A stretch of DNA of 64,000 nucleotides from Methylobacterium aquaticum (GTDB taxonomy: Bacteria > Pseudomonadota > Alphaproteobacteria > Rhizobiales > Beijerinckiaceae): NCBI RefSeq assembly GCF_016804325.1, contig NZ_CP043627.1, positions 5,563,001 through 5,627,000 of the forward strand, read 5' to 3'. This document shows positions 29,041-36,929 of the stretch, piece by piece. A model generated the notes under the pieces. That model ran no database searches and was not told the origin of the DNA. It saw only the letters and a list, made by a program, of their open reading frames with translations. Every line of letters starts with the position of its first letter. Positions within the stretch are counted from its first letter, which is position 1. Both the position numbers and the translations under genes were made by a program.

Positions 29041-29144
29041 AGAGCATTTTCCGACGAAGTGGATACCGGTTCGTCGCAGAAAATGCGGCAAAATCAACGA
29101 CCTAGAGAGCTTCGCGATTGCAACGCGATCGTGAAGTGCTCTAG
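29041..29144. repeat. Intergenic repeat of the AGAGCATTTTCCGACGAAGTGG type
   Basis: Starts AGAGCATTTTCCGACGAAGT and includes an inverted part (CCGACGAAGTGGATACCGGTTCGTCG) plus a second hairpin GATTGCAACGCGATCG. This block is a familiar dispersed intergenic sequence in Rhizobiales. It abuts the stop of yciB and separates it from the endonuclease gene. Confidence 0.65.
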
Positions 29145-29764
29145 GCCCGGTCCGACTTGCTCTCGTCCTTCTTGCGTTCGTAGCGCAGCAGCAGCGGCGT
29201 CTGGGCCAGCGCGAAGGCGATGGTGATCGGCATGATGCCGAACACCTTGAAGCTGACCCAGAAATCCGTGGTCTGGGTGCGCCACACCACCTCGTTCACG
29301 GCCGCGAGGAAGAAGAAGAACAGGCCCCAACGGAAGGTGAGCTTGCGCCAGCCCTCCTGGGTGAGGTCGAACACGCTGTCGAGCACCAGGGCCAGGAGGG
29401 GCCGGCCGAAGGCGAGGCCGCCGAGCAGCACCGCCCCGAACAGGCTGTTCACGATGGTGGGCTTGAGCTTGATGAACAGCTCGTCGCGCAGGAGCAGCGT
29501 CAGGCCGCCGAACACCACCACGACGACGCCCGAGACCAGCGGCATGATCGGCAGGCGCCGCACCCAGACGTAATGGACCGCCAGCGCCACCAGGGTCGCG
29601 ACGATGAACAGCCCGGTCGCCACGAACAGGCGCTGGTCGGCGGCGAAGCCGAACTTTTCGGCATAGGCGTTGCCGAAGAAGAAGACCCCCAGGGGGCCGA
29701 GTTCCAGGGCGAGCTTGGCGAGCGGCGGCAGGTGGGTCTTCGGCGGGACGGCTTCGATGGGCAT
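29141..29764 (-). CDS. yciB: Inner membrane-spanning septation protein A-like (YciB/IspZ)
   Basis: 207 residues from the ATG at 29764. Five or six membrane helices, with family blocks [66 protein letters not shown] and [18 protein letters not shown] (each quoted in part). Required for normal cell division in some species and interacting with division and envelope proteins (known for YciB). Normal length. Confidence 0.9.
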   Translation of the reverse strand: MPIEAVPPKTHLPPLAKLALELGPLGVFFFGNAYAEKFGFAADQRLFVATGLFIVATLVALAVHYVWVRRLPIMPLVSGVVVVVFGGLTLLLRDELFIKLKPTIVNSLFGAVLLGGLAFGRPLLALVLDSVFDLTQEGWRKLTFRWGLFFFFLAAVNEVVWRTQTTDFWVSFKVFGIMPITIAFALAQTPLLLRYERKKDESKSDRA

Positions 29765-29964
29765 GGGGCGGGGGCGACGCTCCTGTTGCGCGCCGTGAAG
29801 AGGCGCCTCCTCCCGCGCAGGTGGGACCCCGCGGTCCCCCACGCAACGGGAGGCGAGGCCATAGACCGGCGGAGCCGATCCATCCATCCCCAAGACGCGA
29901 TCCCAAAGGAAACGATCATCGAGGAAGCGATCCTCGAAGCCGCAATCGTCGACGCCGTCCCGGC

Positions 29965-30204
29965 CTATGGCTCCCCCGTCGCCGGCCTGAGCGCGGCGGT
30001 GCGGCGGCGCTCGCAGGCGACCTTCAGGTAGGTCTCGCGCCCGCGCACCAGGCCGGTCTGCGCCGCCAGGGTCTCGCCCTGCATCAGGCAGGCGACGGGG
30101 GAGGGAGCCGGCGCCACCGCGACGTCGAGCGCCGTCTCGCGGGAGCAATCCGGTGCCGCGAGAGCGCTGGCGCAGACCAGGGCGACGGTGAGGAACTCCG
30201 CCAT
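29965..30204 (-). CDS. Small exported Cys-rich protein
   Basis: 79 residues. The signal peptide ([14 protein letters not shown]) is followed by about 60 residues with three Cys ([31 protein letters not shown]). The pattern resembles short periplasmic proteins with a CLMQGE-type block. Probably soluble in the periplasm. No family assigned. Confidence 0.6.
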   Translation of the reverse strand: MAEFLTVALVCASALAAPDCSRETALDVAVAPAPSPVACLMQGETLAAQTGLVRGRETYLKVACERRRTAALRPATGEP

Positions 30205-30522
30205 GTCACCTCCGTCGGCCGCTACGGGTCGGGCGCAGGTCCGGGCCGGACGGATGCTCGCGCCGCACCGGACCGGTCGAGCGATTCGCGTGCCAGGATC
30301 GGACCAAGGTCGAACACCGCGGCATTATGTTGCAGTGCAGCATCGGGATGGGCCTGCTGCCCGCCCCCCGGCGGGGATGCGCATGGTCACCGGGGGGGCC
30401 CTCCTCGCACAGTGTTTGCGGACAGGCCGACCGGCCCCGACGGCGGGCGGGCCGCGATTTGACTCATGTACTGCCGCATCCAGCTATAAGAATTGCACCG
30501 TGATCTTTGCTCAGAGGCAGAT
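30205..30522. other. Intergenic region upstream of the quorum-sensing cluster
   Basis: It becomes AT-richer towards the luxR start. I see no dyad resembling a lux box and no convincing small gene. It should carry the divergent promoters of the small exported protein and of luxR. Confidence 0.5.
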
Positions 30523-31251
30523 ATGTCACGCAAACAGCTGGATACAACTCTCGATTTCTTGAAGTCCATCGATGGAGCCAATAGCCCCCGCGATGTGTGC
30601 CGAAAGCTGCTTCCCTTGCTCGATCGTTTGGGAATACAGAATTTCATGGCTGGAACGATCCCGCATCCCGGCGCCGACCGGCGGCAGCAAGTGTCGAACG
30701 TGCTGATCGATTTCTGGCCGCGGGAATGGACCGAGCGCTATTTCGCGAAAAACTACATCGCCAGCGACCCGGCGATCCGGCACCTGATGACGCAGACGAG
30801 CGATATTCGCTGGGACGAACTGCAAAACCGGTGTCGATCCGACATGGCGGCCCGACGGATCATGGATGAGGCCGCGGATTTCCGCCTGCGCCAGGGCATC
30901 ACGATCCCGTTGCTGACGATCGAGGGCGATGTGGCGGGATTTTCCTTTGCGGGAGAAAAGCTGGAGATCTCCCCGGAAGACCTGGGCATGCTGCGCCTCG
31001 TCGCGACCTATGCGTTCGGCCGCCTGCTCCTGATCCGCGAAACGCCCGGCACGGGCGTGTCCCTGGCCCCGCGGGAGAAGGAGGCGCTGCAATGGGCCTC
31101 CGAGGGCAAGAGCGAGTGGGAGATCGGCATGATCATGGGCATCTCCGAGCACGGGGCGGACAAGCATCTGCGCAATGCCCGCGCGAAGCTCGGCGTGTCG
31201 AGCCGGGTCCACGCCGTCGCTCAGGGCATCCGGCTCGGATTGATCGTCTGA
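30523..31251 (+). CDS. LuxR-family quorum-sensing regulator (first pair)
   Basis: 242 residues from the ATG at 30523, preceded by AGAGGCAG. The N-terminal autoinducer-binding domain has the conserved pattern WTERYFAKNYIASDPAI, then IRW, then GITIPL. The C-terminal GerE helix-turn-helix is APREKEALQWASEGKSEWEI followed by HLRNARAKLGVSSRVHAVAQ. Such proteins bind an acyl-homoserine lactone and regulate promoters at lux boxes. The gene precedes a luxI homologue in the same direction, so it probably senses that product. The recognition helix (MGISEHGADKHL) departs from the usual S-x-x-T-V. Confidence 0.9.
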   Translation: MSRKQLDTTLDFLKSIDGANSPRDVCRKLLPLLDRLGIQNFMAGTIPHPGADRRQQVSNVLIDFWPREWTERYFAKNYIASDPAIRHLMTQTSDIRWDELQNRCRSDMAARRIMDEAADFRLRQGITIPLLTIEGDVAGFSFAGEKLEISPEDLGMLRLVATYAFGRLLLIRETPGTGVSLAPREKEALQWASEGKSEWEIGMIMGISEHGADKHLRNARAKLGVSSRVHAVAQGIRLGLIV

Positions 31252-31359
31252 TGCGATGTCGGCCGAGCCGTCCGGACAGCGCATCGGCGCGCCGGCGCGG
31301 CGCCTGAGCGGAGCCGACATCCGCATCGCGCAGCGATCGATCGGATATCGTACGACAAG

Positions 31360-31375
31360 GTACGCGATCGCGTAC
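31360..31375. promoter_or_regulatory. 16-bp perfect palindrome upstream of the first luxI (candidate lux box)
   Basis: GTACGCGATCGCGTAC, centred 63 bp before the luxI ATG. Length and position suit a LuxR-type operator, although the sequence does not match the classic lux box. Confidence 0.45.
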
Positions 31376-31430
31376 TGCCGGATCTCGCCGTCGAATGCTG
31401 AAATGGTGTGGCCATTTCAGGAATGCAGAC

Positions 31431-32063
31431 ATGATCTCCATCGTCAATACGGACAACATCCGCAACTTCGCGTCCGAGATGGAGCAGGCCTATCGCCTGC
31501 GCCATCAAGTCTTCGTCAACGAGATGGGGTGGAAGGACATCGAGAGACAGGATGGGCGCGAGATCGATCAGTTCGACGATCGGCACGCCGTGCACATGCT
31601 GGCGACGGACCGGGGCGAGGTGCTGGGCTATCAGCGGATGCTGCCGACGACCCGGCCCTACCTGCTGACGGAGGTGCTGCCGCAACTCTGCGACGGGCCG
31701 GCACCGCAGGGCCCGCAGATCTGGGAATGGACGCGCTACTGCGTCAAGCCGGGGCATCGCGACCGCGGCCGGATGCTGAGCCCGATCGGCAGCGCGCTGC
31801 TGACGGGAATCGTCGAGTGGGGGCTCGCCGGAGGGGTCGACCGGATCGTCATCGAGATGAACCCGTTGTGGCTTCTGCGGCTGGTGCAGCTGCATTTCCG
31901 GGTCACGCCGCTCGGCATCCCGCAGATCGTCGGCAGCCAGGAGACCGTCGCGGTGGTCGCGGCCTTCGACGAGCGGACCCTGGAGCGGTTGCGCACCGTG
32001 CGCGGCAGCGAGGCCCCGGTGATCCGGGACGACCTCCTCGCGGATCGGCGGCGCGCCGGCTGA
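31431..32063 (+). CDS. Acyl-homoserine-lactone synthase (first LuxI)
   Basis: 210 residues from the ATG at 31431 with AGGA upstream. All conserved LuxI residues are visible: Arg and Phe of RLRHQVFVNEMGW, the REIDQFDD acidic cluster, Arg in YQRMLPTT, and EWTRY. It makes an acyl-homoserine lactone from S-adenosylmethionine and an acyl-ACP in the cytosol. The acyl chain cannot be predicted. It is 179 bp downstream of luxR. Methylobacterium extorquens is known to carry two such enzymes, which fits the second copy nearby. Confidence 0.93.
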   Translation: MISIVNTDNIRNFASEMEQAYRLRHQVFVNEMGWKDIERQDGREIDQFDDRHAVHMLATDRGEVLGYQRMLPTTRPYLLTEVLPQLCDGPAPQGPQIWEWTRYCVKPGHRDRGRMLSPIGSALLTGIVEWGLAGGVDRIVIEMNPLWLLRLVQLHFRVTPLGIPQIVGSQETVAVVAAFDERTLERLRTVRGSEAPVIRDDLLADRRRAG

Positions 32064-32223
32064 GACCGACCGATCGGGTCAGGTCGTCGGGGGGCAGGTC
32101 GTCGGGGGCAGGACGTCGGGGGGCACGTCGCCGGGAGGATCGTCGTCGGCGACACTCCCCCTGGCGATGCTCCTTCCGGCGACCCCACTTCCGGCGGCGC
32201 TTGCCGGGACGCGCTCACCCCTC

Positions 32224-32628
32224 CTATCCGTCCCGCTCGGCCTGCGCGAGGGACAGGATCAGCCGCGCCACCCGCATCCGGACCTCGGGTGCGGTGATCC
32301 GCCGGAAGGCGGCCAGGATCGCCTCCTCGTCCGGCAGCGGCGCATCGTCCTGCGCGGGTTCCGGCGCGGTCCGTCCGGGCTCCGTGAGAACGAAGACGGA
32401 ATCGATCGGACAGCGCAGGATCGAACAGATCTTCCACAGCAGCCCTGCGCTGACATGGTCCTGGCCGAGCTCGTATTTCATGATCTGGTGATCCGACACG
32501 CCGACCAGATCGCCGAGCTTCAGCCGCGACAATCCCCGTTCCAGCCGGACTGCCCGAATTTTCCTGCCGATGGCGCGTTTCGCTGCGGTATCGTCAAAAA
32601 ATACATGATCGTCGATCAATTTTTCCAT
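32224..32628 (-). CDS. XRE-type helix-turn-helix regulator between the two LuxR-LuxI pairs
   Basis: 134 residues from the ATG at 32628. The HTH is IGRKIRAVRLERGLSRLKLG, then GVSDHQIMKYELGQDHVSAG (about 20-75). A C-terminal acidic segment (PLPDEEAILAAFRRI) and a Leu/Ala helix follow. This is the rhizobial XRE type with a short C-terminal extension. It is antiparallel to both lux units and divergent from the second luxR over a 102-bp region that includes an AT-rich inverted repeat, so it may control that luxR (inference). Confidence 0.85.
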   Translation of the reverse strand: MEKLIDDHVFFDDTAAKRAIGRKIRAVRLERGLSRLKLGDLVGVSDHQIMKYELGQDHVSAGLLWKICSILRCPIDSVFVLTEPGRTAPEPAQDDAPLPDEEAILAAFRRITAPEVRMRVARLILSLAQAERDG

Positions 32629-32663
32629 TCCCCGCGGCAATATGCTAACATCCCGCTGTCGAT

Positions 32664-32698
32664 AAAATATGGCGCAACGTAAGCGCATATCATATTTT
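32664..32698. promoter_or_regulatory. AT-rich inverted repeat in the XRE/luxR divergent region
   Basis: AAAATATG (32664-32671) and CATATTTT (32691-32698) with 19 bases between, plus inner GCGC/GCGC. It is placed between divergent starts and could be the operator of the XRE regulator or a pair of promoter elements. Confidence 0.4.
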
Positions 32699-32730
32699 CG
32701 CAGCAGGCCATAATCAAGGCACCGGGGGCC

Positions 32731-33474
32731 ATGACCAATTTCACCCAGGTCAGTTTCGACCTGCTGTCGGAGATCAAGACAAGTTCCGATGCCGATCAGG
32801 TCTGCGCGATACTCGCGGGTGCTTCCGAGATCTTCGGATACGAGACGTTCGTCATCGCCGCCGCGCCGCTGCGATCCCAGGACAACCTTCAGGATCGGCT
32901 GACGCTCGGGCGGCTGCCGGCGCAATGGTCCGAGCGCTACGAGGAGTGCGGCTACATCCACCACGATCCCGTCGTCGCCCATACGCGGCGGGTGAACGGC
33001 CTGTTCCGGTGGTCGGACGCGCCCGTCGGCCGCGACGAGCGCCTGGCCCGGACCATCATGGGCGAGGCCTCCGAGATCGGTTTGCGCGACGGCTACTGCA
33101 TCCCGATCCAGGACCTGACCTGCACGCGGATCGTCTCCTTTGGCGGTGCGCGTCTCGACCTTCCCGACCAGGCCCTGTCCGGACTGCACATGCTGGGCAT
33201 CTACGCCGACCTCGCCGTGCAGGACCTCGCCCTCCGGGCCCCGGCCCCGTCGCGGCGGCGTGCGCTCCCGCCGGGATCGCCGCATTGCTCGCCGCGGGAG
33301 ATCGAGTGCATCAAGTGGGCCGCCGCCGGCAAGACCGGCTGGGAAACCTCCGAGATCCTGTCGCTGTCCCACCGCACCGTCGAGAGCTACCTGAACACGG
33401 CGGCGCAGAAGCTGGGGGCGACCAACCGCGCCCATCTCGTGGCGCAGGCCCTGCGCCAAGGAATTATCGATTGA
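32731..33474 (+). CDS. LuxR-family quorum-sensing regulator (second pair)
   Basis: 247 residues. The autoinducer-binding domain has WSERYEECGYIHHDPVV, FRWSD and GYCIPI. The GerE HTH is SPREIECIKWAAAGKTGWETSE then LSHRTVESYLNTAAQKLGA, with the standard S-x-R-T-V recognition helix. It probably senses the product of one of the two LuxI enzymes. The second luxI starts 160 bp downstream. A 17-bp tandem duplication covers its stop codon. Confidence 0.92.
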   Translation: MTNFTQVSFDLLSEIKTSSDADQVCAILAGASEIFGYETFVIAAAPLRSQDNLQDRLTLGRLPAQWSERYEECGYIHHDPVVAHTRRVNGLFRWSDAPVGRDERLARTIMGEASEIGLRDGYCIPIQDLTCTRIVSFGGARLDLPDQALSGLHMLGIYADLAVQDLALRAPAPSRRRALPPGSPHCSPREIECIKWAAAGKTGWETSEILSLSHRTVESYLNTAAQKLGATNRAHLVAQALRQGIID

Positions 33475-33500
33475 TGGGGATCATCGATTGATGGGGATCA
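33467..33500. repeat. 17-bp tandem duplication at the end of the second luxR
   Basis: TCGATTGATGGGGATCA at 33467-33483 is repeated perfectly at 33484-33500, and a degenerate third copy (TCGACTGAAGGTGATC) follows. The first copy contains the luxR stop. Confidence 0.85.
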
Positions 33501-33634
33501 TCGACTGAAGGTGATCGGCGAGTGATGGACCTCCTCGCGCGAGTGGATCGTCGATCGGTCCCGCAACCGTAGAATCACGGGGTATCGCCACCGTCGGCCA
33601 ATACCGTACTCCGCTCCGGTGAGGAGGGGCGGAC

Positions 33635-34291
33635 GTGATCGCTGTCGTGGACTCGGAAAACCATCATCGCAGCGCCCGTCTCCTGGATGCCATGTACCGG
33701 TTTCGGCATCGCGTCTTCGTCGACATCCAGAAATGGGAGGCGTGCCGCAGGCCGGACGGCCGCGACATCGATCGGTTCGACGGACCGGGCAGCATCCACG
33801 TCGCAGTCCTCGAGGGCGACGCCGTCGTCTCGTATTCCCGCCTGCTTCCGACGACCCGGCCGCACGTCCAGAGCCACGTCTACCCGGAACTGTTGCAGGG
33901 CCGGCCGGCGCCGACAGGGCCGCATATCCACGAATGGACCCGCTGGGCCGCCGCGCCCTGGCGCCGGCCCGACGGCGCGGCGGTCGATCCGAATGCCGGC
34001 CGGCAGCTCCTCGCCGTCACCGAGCTGACGCCGATCCTCGGTCTGACCGGCTACCTCGCCCAGGTCCATCCGGCGATGATCACCACGCTCGTCACCATGG
34101 GCTGGGAGGTCGAGCCCCTGGCGCTCCCGACCCGTTATGACGGGCAGCCGCTGGTCCCGATCCACGCGATCTGGACGCCCCGCACCGCCGAGGCGACGCG
34201 CCGCGCCTTCGGGCTCGCCGGCACGGCCTACGACGTGCGGCCCCACACCCTGCCGAGGCGTCGGGACCGCACCCCACGCTACGCCTCGTAA
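33635..34291 (+). CDS. Acyl-homoserine-lactone synthase (second LuxI)
   Basis: 218 residues from a GTG at 33635, preceded by a strong ribosome site GAGGAGGGG. LuxI residues are kept: FRHRVFVDIQKW, GRDIDRFDG, SYSRLLPTT, HEWTRWA. It is clearly diverged from the first LuxI (for example in the C-terminal half, PTRYDGQPLVPIHAIW), so it probably makes a different acyl chain. It is the last backbone enzyme gene before the tRNA and the prophage. Confidence 0.9.
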   Translation: MIAVVDSENHHRSARLLDAMYRFRHRVFVDIQKWEACRRPDGRDIDRFDGPGSIHVAVLEGDAVVSYSRLLPTTRPHVQSHVYPELLQGRPAPTGPHIHEWTRWAAAPWRRPDGAAVDPNAGRQLLAVTELTPILGLTGYLAQVHPAMITTLVTMGWEVEPLALPTRYDGQPLVPIHAIWTPRTAEATRRAFGLAGTAYDVRPHTLPRRRDRTPRYAS

Positions 34292-34434
34292 CACCGATGG
34301 CCAAGATGCCGAGGCATCGAGCCGTCTCGAATATTCGTCGATAAAGAAAATCGGACTATGTTCCAGAGCGATACCAGAGGTCGTTTCCTTTCGACCGTCC
34401 GTATAAGAGTTCCCGGCAATTCGGTGTTCGGCTT
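34292..34434. repeat. Intergenic palindromic element (copy 2 of a dispersed family)
   Basis: GATGGCCAAGATGCCGAGGCATCGAG, GTCTCGAAT, CCAGAGG and AGGTCGTTTCC occur in the same order as in the element at 10660-10798, with a second hairpin GATGCCGAGGCATC. Copies differ at many positions. It follows the second luxI. Confidence 0.55.
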
Positions 34435-34725
34435 ATGACCCAGCGTCCCCTCCCGTCGATCGACGACGTCGCCGCGATGCTGCCCGGGCTCGTCCGGGCC
34501 CTCGGTCTCATCGTCGAGCAGATGGAACCCCTCGTTGAGCTCTCCCGCCGCGCGACCAACCTGCCCGAGGAGACGGCGGACAGGATGTCCGATATCGGCC
34601 ACGCCCTGACGGAGCAGGCCCACCTCCTGATGCGCGAGGCGGCCGACCGCCGGCTGTCCGGGCCGGGCCGCCTCGCCCTCAGGGCCGCCTCCGGTGCGGA
34701 GACGGGCGAGACGCCCGGCGGCTAG
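34435..34725 (+). CDS. Small helical protein of unknown function
   Basis: 96 residues from the ATG at 34435. Helical segments (IDDVAAMLPGLVRALGLIVEQM, then DRMSDIGHALTEQAHLLMREA, quoted in part) without membrane character or a Cys. The sequence resembles short phage- or plasmid-independent hypothetical proteins; no family recognised. It lies 110 bp before the tRNA on the chromosomal side. Confidence 0.5.
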   Translation: MTQRPLPSIDDVAAMLPGLVRALGLIVEQMEPLVELSRRATNLPEETADRMSDIGHALTEQAHLLMREAADRRLSGPGRLALRAASGAETGETPGG

Positions 34726-34835
34726 GCCGGTCGCCGACCCGAGTTTTGTGCCTTGACGAGATGCGCGCAAACGCGGTTTATGTCGCCCCGGATGCGCGCG
34801 ATTTGCCAGCCATGGCAGATATTTGCGTCCACCCA

Positions 34836-34910
<75 letters not shown>

Positions 34911-34990
34911 GCTAAACCACTGGAAAATCGACAGATTAAGCCCGTCAGAAGCGTCATTATACGCATCTAAGGCCCTATCCCGTCGGCACG

Positions 34991-35091
34991 AAATCCGGCA
35001 CATTCTGTTCCGCAGACGTTCCTCTCTTCCTTCGAAGGGAGGCAGCCGGGCCCCGGTGCTCAAATCCGGGGTCCGCACAAAATCCGGCACA
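34991..35091. repeat. Direct repeats AAATCCGGCACA near the prophage end
   Basis: AAATCCGGCACA is present at 34991-35002 and 35080-35091, with a related CAAATCCGGGGTCC at 35061. Repeated short sites close to an attachment site often bind integrase (arm-type sites); this role is an inference. Confidence 0.45.
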
Positions 35092-35093
35092 GC

Positions 35094-35459
35094 ATGATGA
35101 CCCTCCCCGACACCGTCCTCTCCTGGTCCCGCGGCCTCGCCAGCCTCTCCCCGGGCGTCGTCCCGTGCCGCGGGCTGCGCCCGGACGAGTGGCGCGAGAC
35201 GCACCGGCTGTGCGGCGAGTTCGTCGAGCGGTGGGGGATGCAGGCGCACGAGGCCGGCTGGGACACGCTGCGACTGTTCGGCGTCCACCCGGAGCTCGGC
35301 ACGATCCGCGGGGACTACAGCGGGATCCTCGTGACCCTCTCGGTCGAAATCCACGAGGTCACGGCCGAGTGGATCAAGCTCGGGCGGTGGACCGCCTACC
35401 GACACGAGCCCGTGAAGATGCCGGGGCAGGTTCCAATCTGGGAGGCGGCCAAGCCGTGA
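35094..35459 (+). CDS. Phage hypothetical protein
   Basis: 121 residues, first rightward prophage gene. It contains CRGLRPDEWRETHRLCGEFVERWG and IHEVTAEWIKLGRW (quoted in part) with no recognised domain. The stop overlaps the GTG of the next gene (GTGA), so the three small genes 35094-36012 form one transcript. Confidence 0.6.
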   Translation: MMTLPDTVLSWSRGLASLSPGVVPCRGLRPDEWRETHRLCGEFVERWGMQAHEAGWDTLRLFGVHPELGTIRGDYSGILVTLSVEIHEVTAEWIKLGRWTAYRHEPVKMPGQVPIWEAAKP

Positions 35460-35653
35460 CCCACCCTCCCACCGACCCCCAACCCCTCGACGTGATCGCG
35501 CGCGAGCTGCACGAGCATGCACGGGAGCGGGTGACATGGTGGCCCACCTGGGAAGACCTCGACATGACGGACCCGCTCGAGGCGGGGTTGATCCGGTCGG
35601 CCTATGATCGGGCCCGGGCCTTCGTGGAGATGAACGGCGGGGACGCGGGGTGA
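35456..35653 (+). CDS. Phage hypothetical protein (65 residues)
   Basis: Starts at a GTG overlapping the previous stop. Helical and acidic, with VIARELHEHARERVTWWPTW and a terminal RSAYDRARAFVEMNG. No family recognised; the tight overlap on both sides supports it. Confidence 0.6.
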   Translation: MTHPPTDPQPLDVIARELHEHARERVTWWPTWEDLDMTDPLEAGLIRSAYDRARAFVEMNGGDAG

Positions 35654-36012
35654 AGCGCGGCCGCAACCCCCGCCGGGCCTACGACGAGACCGGCCGAGAG
35701 ACCACGCCGCCGACCGTGGGCGACATGCGGGCCCAAGGCGATTTCACCGCGGCCGTCACCTGCCACGGCTGCCAGCGGCACGTCGTCATCAGCACCGATC
35801 GGTTCCCGGACGATCTGCCGTTCCCGGACATCGCGCTCCGCCTCCGCTGCTCGTCCTGCGGCGGCAAGCGCGTCGGCGTGATGATGGATATGCAGGCCCA
35901 TTACGCCCGCCTCGAGGCCGAGACCGGATGGAAGATGGAGTCCAAGCCGTTCCGCACGATGCTGGATCCAGACGCAGAAAAGCGCCCCGAGCCGGAGCCC
36001 GGGGCGCGTTGA
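35650..36012 (+). CDS. Phage zinc-ribbon-like protein
   Basis: 120 residues from a GTG at 35650 overlapping the previous stop. Two Cys pairs, CHGC (about 38-41) and CSSCGGKRVGV (about 67-77), suggest one zinc ribbon. The middle FPDIALRLRC and ending are polar. It may bind nucleic acid (inference). A hairpin terminator overlaps its last codons. Confidence 0.65.
   Translation: MKRGRNPRRAYDETGRETTPPTVGDMRAQGDFTAAVTCHGCQRHVVISTDRFPDDLPFPDIALRLRCSSCGGKRVGVMMDMQAHYARLEAETGWKMESKPFRTMLDPDAEKRPEPEPGAR
35982..36007. terminator. Bidirectional hairpin between convergent prophage operons
   Basis: GCGCCCCGAGC / GCCCGGGGCGC (one mismatch, loop CGGA). It ends the rightward trio and lies just past the stop of the leftward late operon (36035), so it could serve both. 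Confidence 0.6.
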
Positions 36013-36034
36013 CGGATGTTAACGGGGGGGGCGA

Positions 36035-36388
36035 TCAGCGCCGCGGCGGCGTCCGCATGCTCTCCCGGATCTCTCGCAGCAGGTCGACCGACATGCGCAA
36101 CTGCTCCTCGAGGCGGATCAGCCGACCGGAGGTGTCGTTGCGATCCTTCTCGAGCGATGCAAGGCGATCGACGATCGCGGCGTAGCGCTCGTCCGACCGC
36201 TTGGTAATCCGGGAGTCGGACTCGGCCAGGCTCTCGAACCGACCGTCGATCTTCGCGACGTAGGATGCGCCGCCAATGAGCTGCGTCGCACCGCCGACGA
36301 TCAGACTCCCGATGACGCCGAGCGCCGCCCAGAGCGGGGCCCGCTTGGGCAGGATGATGGCGCCCTCGGCGGGCTCGGCGGTGGACAT
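36035..36388 (-). CDS. Phage membrane protein with coiled coil (possible i-spanin or lysis accessory)
   Basis: 117 residues from the ATG at 36388. One membrane helix (about 19-43, WAALGVIGSLIVGGATQLIG) is followed by a charged coiled coil (RFESLAESDSRITKRSDERY, RLASLEKDRND). N-in topology with a periplasmic coiled coil fits an Rz-like spanin, but no Rz1-type lipoprotein of clear quality was found. Last gene of the late operon, directly after the holin. Confidence 0.6.
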   Translation of the reverse strand: MSTAEPAEGAIILPKRAPLWAALGVIGSLIVGGATQLIGGASYVAKIDGRFESLAESDSRITKRSDERYAAIVDRLASLEKDRNDTSGRLIRLEEQLRMSVDLLREIRESMRTPPRR

Positions 36389-36444
36389 GGTGATGTGGGC
36401 CCTTTCGGCCGGAGGCGCGCCGGGTTGAGCCGGCGTGCGAGGGA

Positions 36445-36927
36445 TTACTGCTTCACGCCGCCCGGCATCGCGCCGGGGACACCCTGAGTGCGCTCGATGG
36501 TGCGCTGCGCGCCCAGTCCGAGCATGCCGAACAGGAGCGTCATCAGCGCTTCGCCCGGGAGCGTCGGGGCAGCCGGGATCGCGGCACCGATCATCACGCC
36601 GAGGATGCCGGTCGCCCAGGTGAGGATCGGCCCGACGACGAACTGGTAGGCGAGGCCCGCGACGCAGACCCAGCCGCACGCCGGTCGCCATCGCGCCGAG
36701 AACCGGTCGTTACCCTGAGCCTCCGCCGTGTTGACGCCGATCTGCGCCTTGGCAACGTCGGCCGCCGCCTGGATCGCAGCCACCTCGCGGTCGGTGACGA
36801 GCTTCTGGAGGTCGAGCGCGGCCTGCGCCTTCTGCGCCGGGTCCGGCACGAACCGCTCGACGAGATCGGTGATGCCCTTCAGGAGCTCGGGCGCGGCGGT
36901 GATCGCACCGATGATGCCAGCGGCCAT
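36445..36927 (-). CDS. Holin of the 3TM/GTA-type
   Basis: 160 residues from the ATG at 36927. An amphipathic N-terminal domain (ELLKGITDLVERFVPDPAQK) leads to RFSARWRPACGWVCVAGLAYQ and helices at about 84-105, 105-120 and 125-140. This RPACGW-type block is characteristic of the holin family related to gene-transfer-agent holins. It would permeabilise the inner membrane for lysis. It starts 2 bp after the endolysin stop, so they are coupled. Confidence 0.83.
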   Translation of the reverse strand: MAAGIIGAITAAPELLKGITDLVERFVPDPAQKAQAALDLQKLVTDREVAAIQAAADVAKAQIGVNTAEAQGNDRFSARWRPACGWVCVAGLAYQFVVGPILTWATGILGVMIGAAIPAAPTLPGEALMTLLFGMLGLGAQRTIERTQGVPGAMPGGVKQ

Positions 36928-36929
36928 GG

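Noticed and set aside
27192..29042. Rightward frame (616 residues) over trpS and the endonuclease gene
   Set aside because: Both minus-strand genes have complete catalytic motifs; the plus frame is a shadow.
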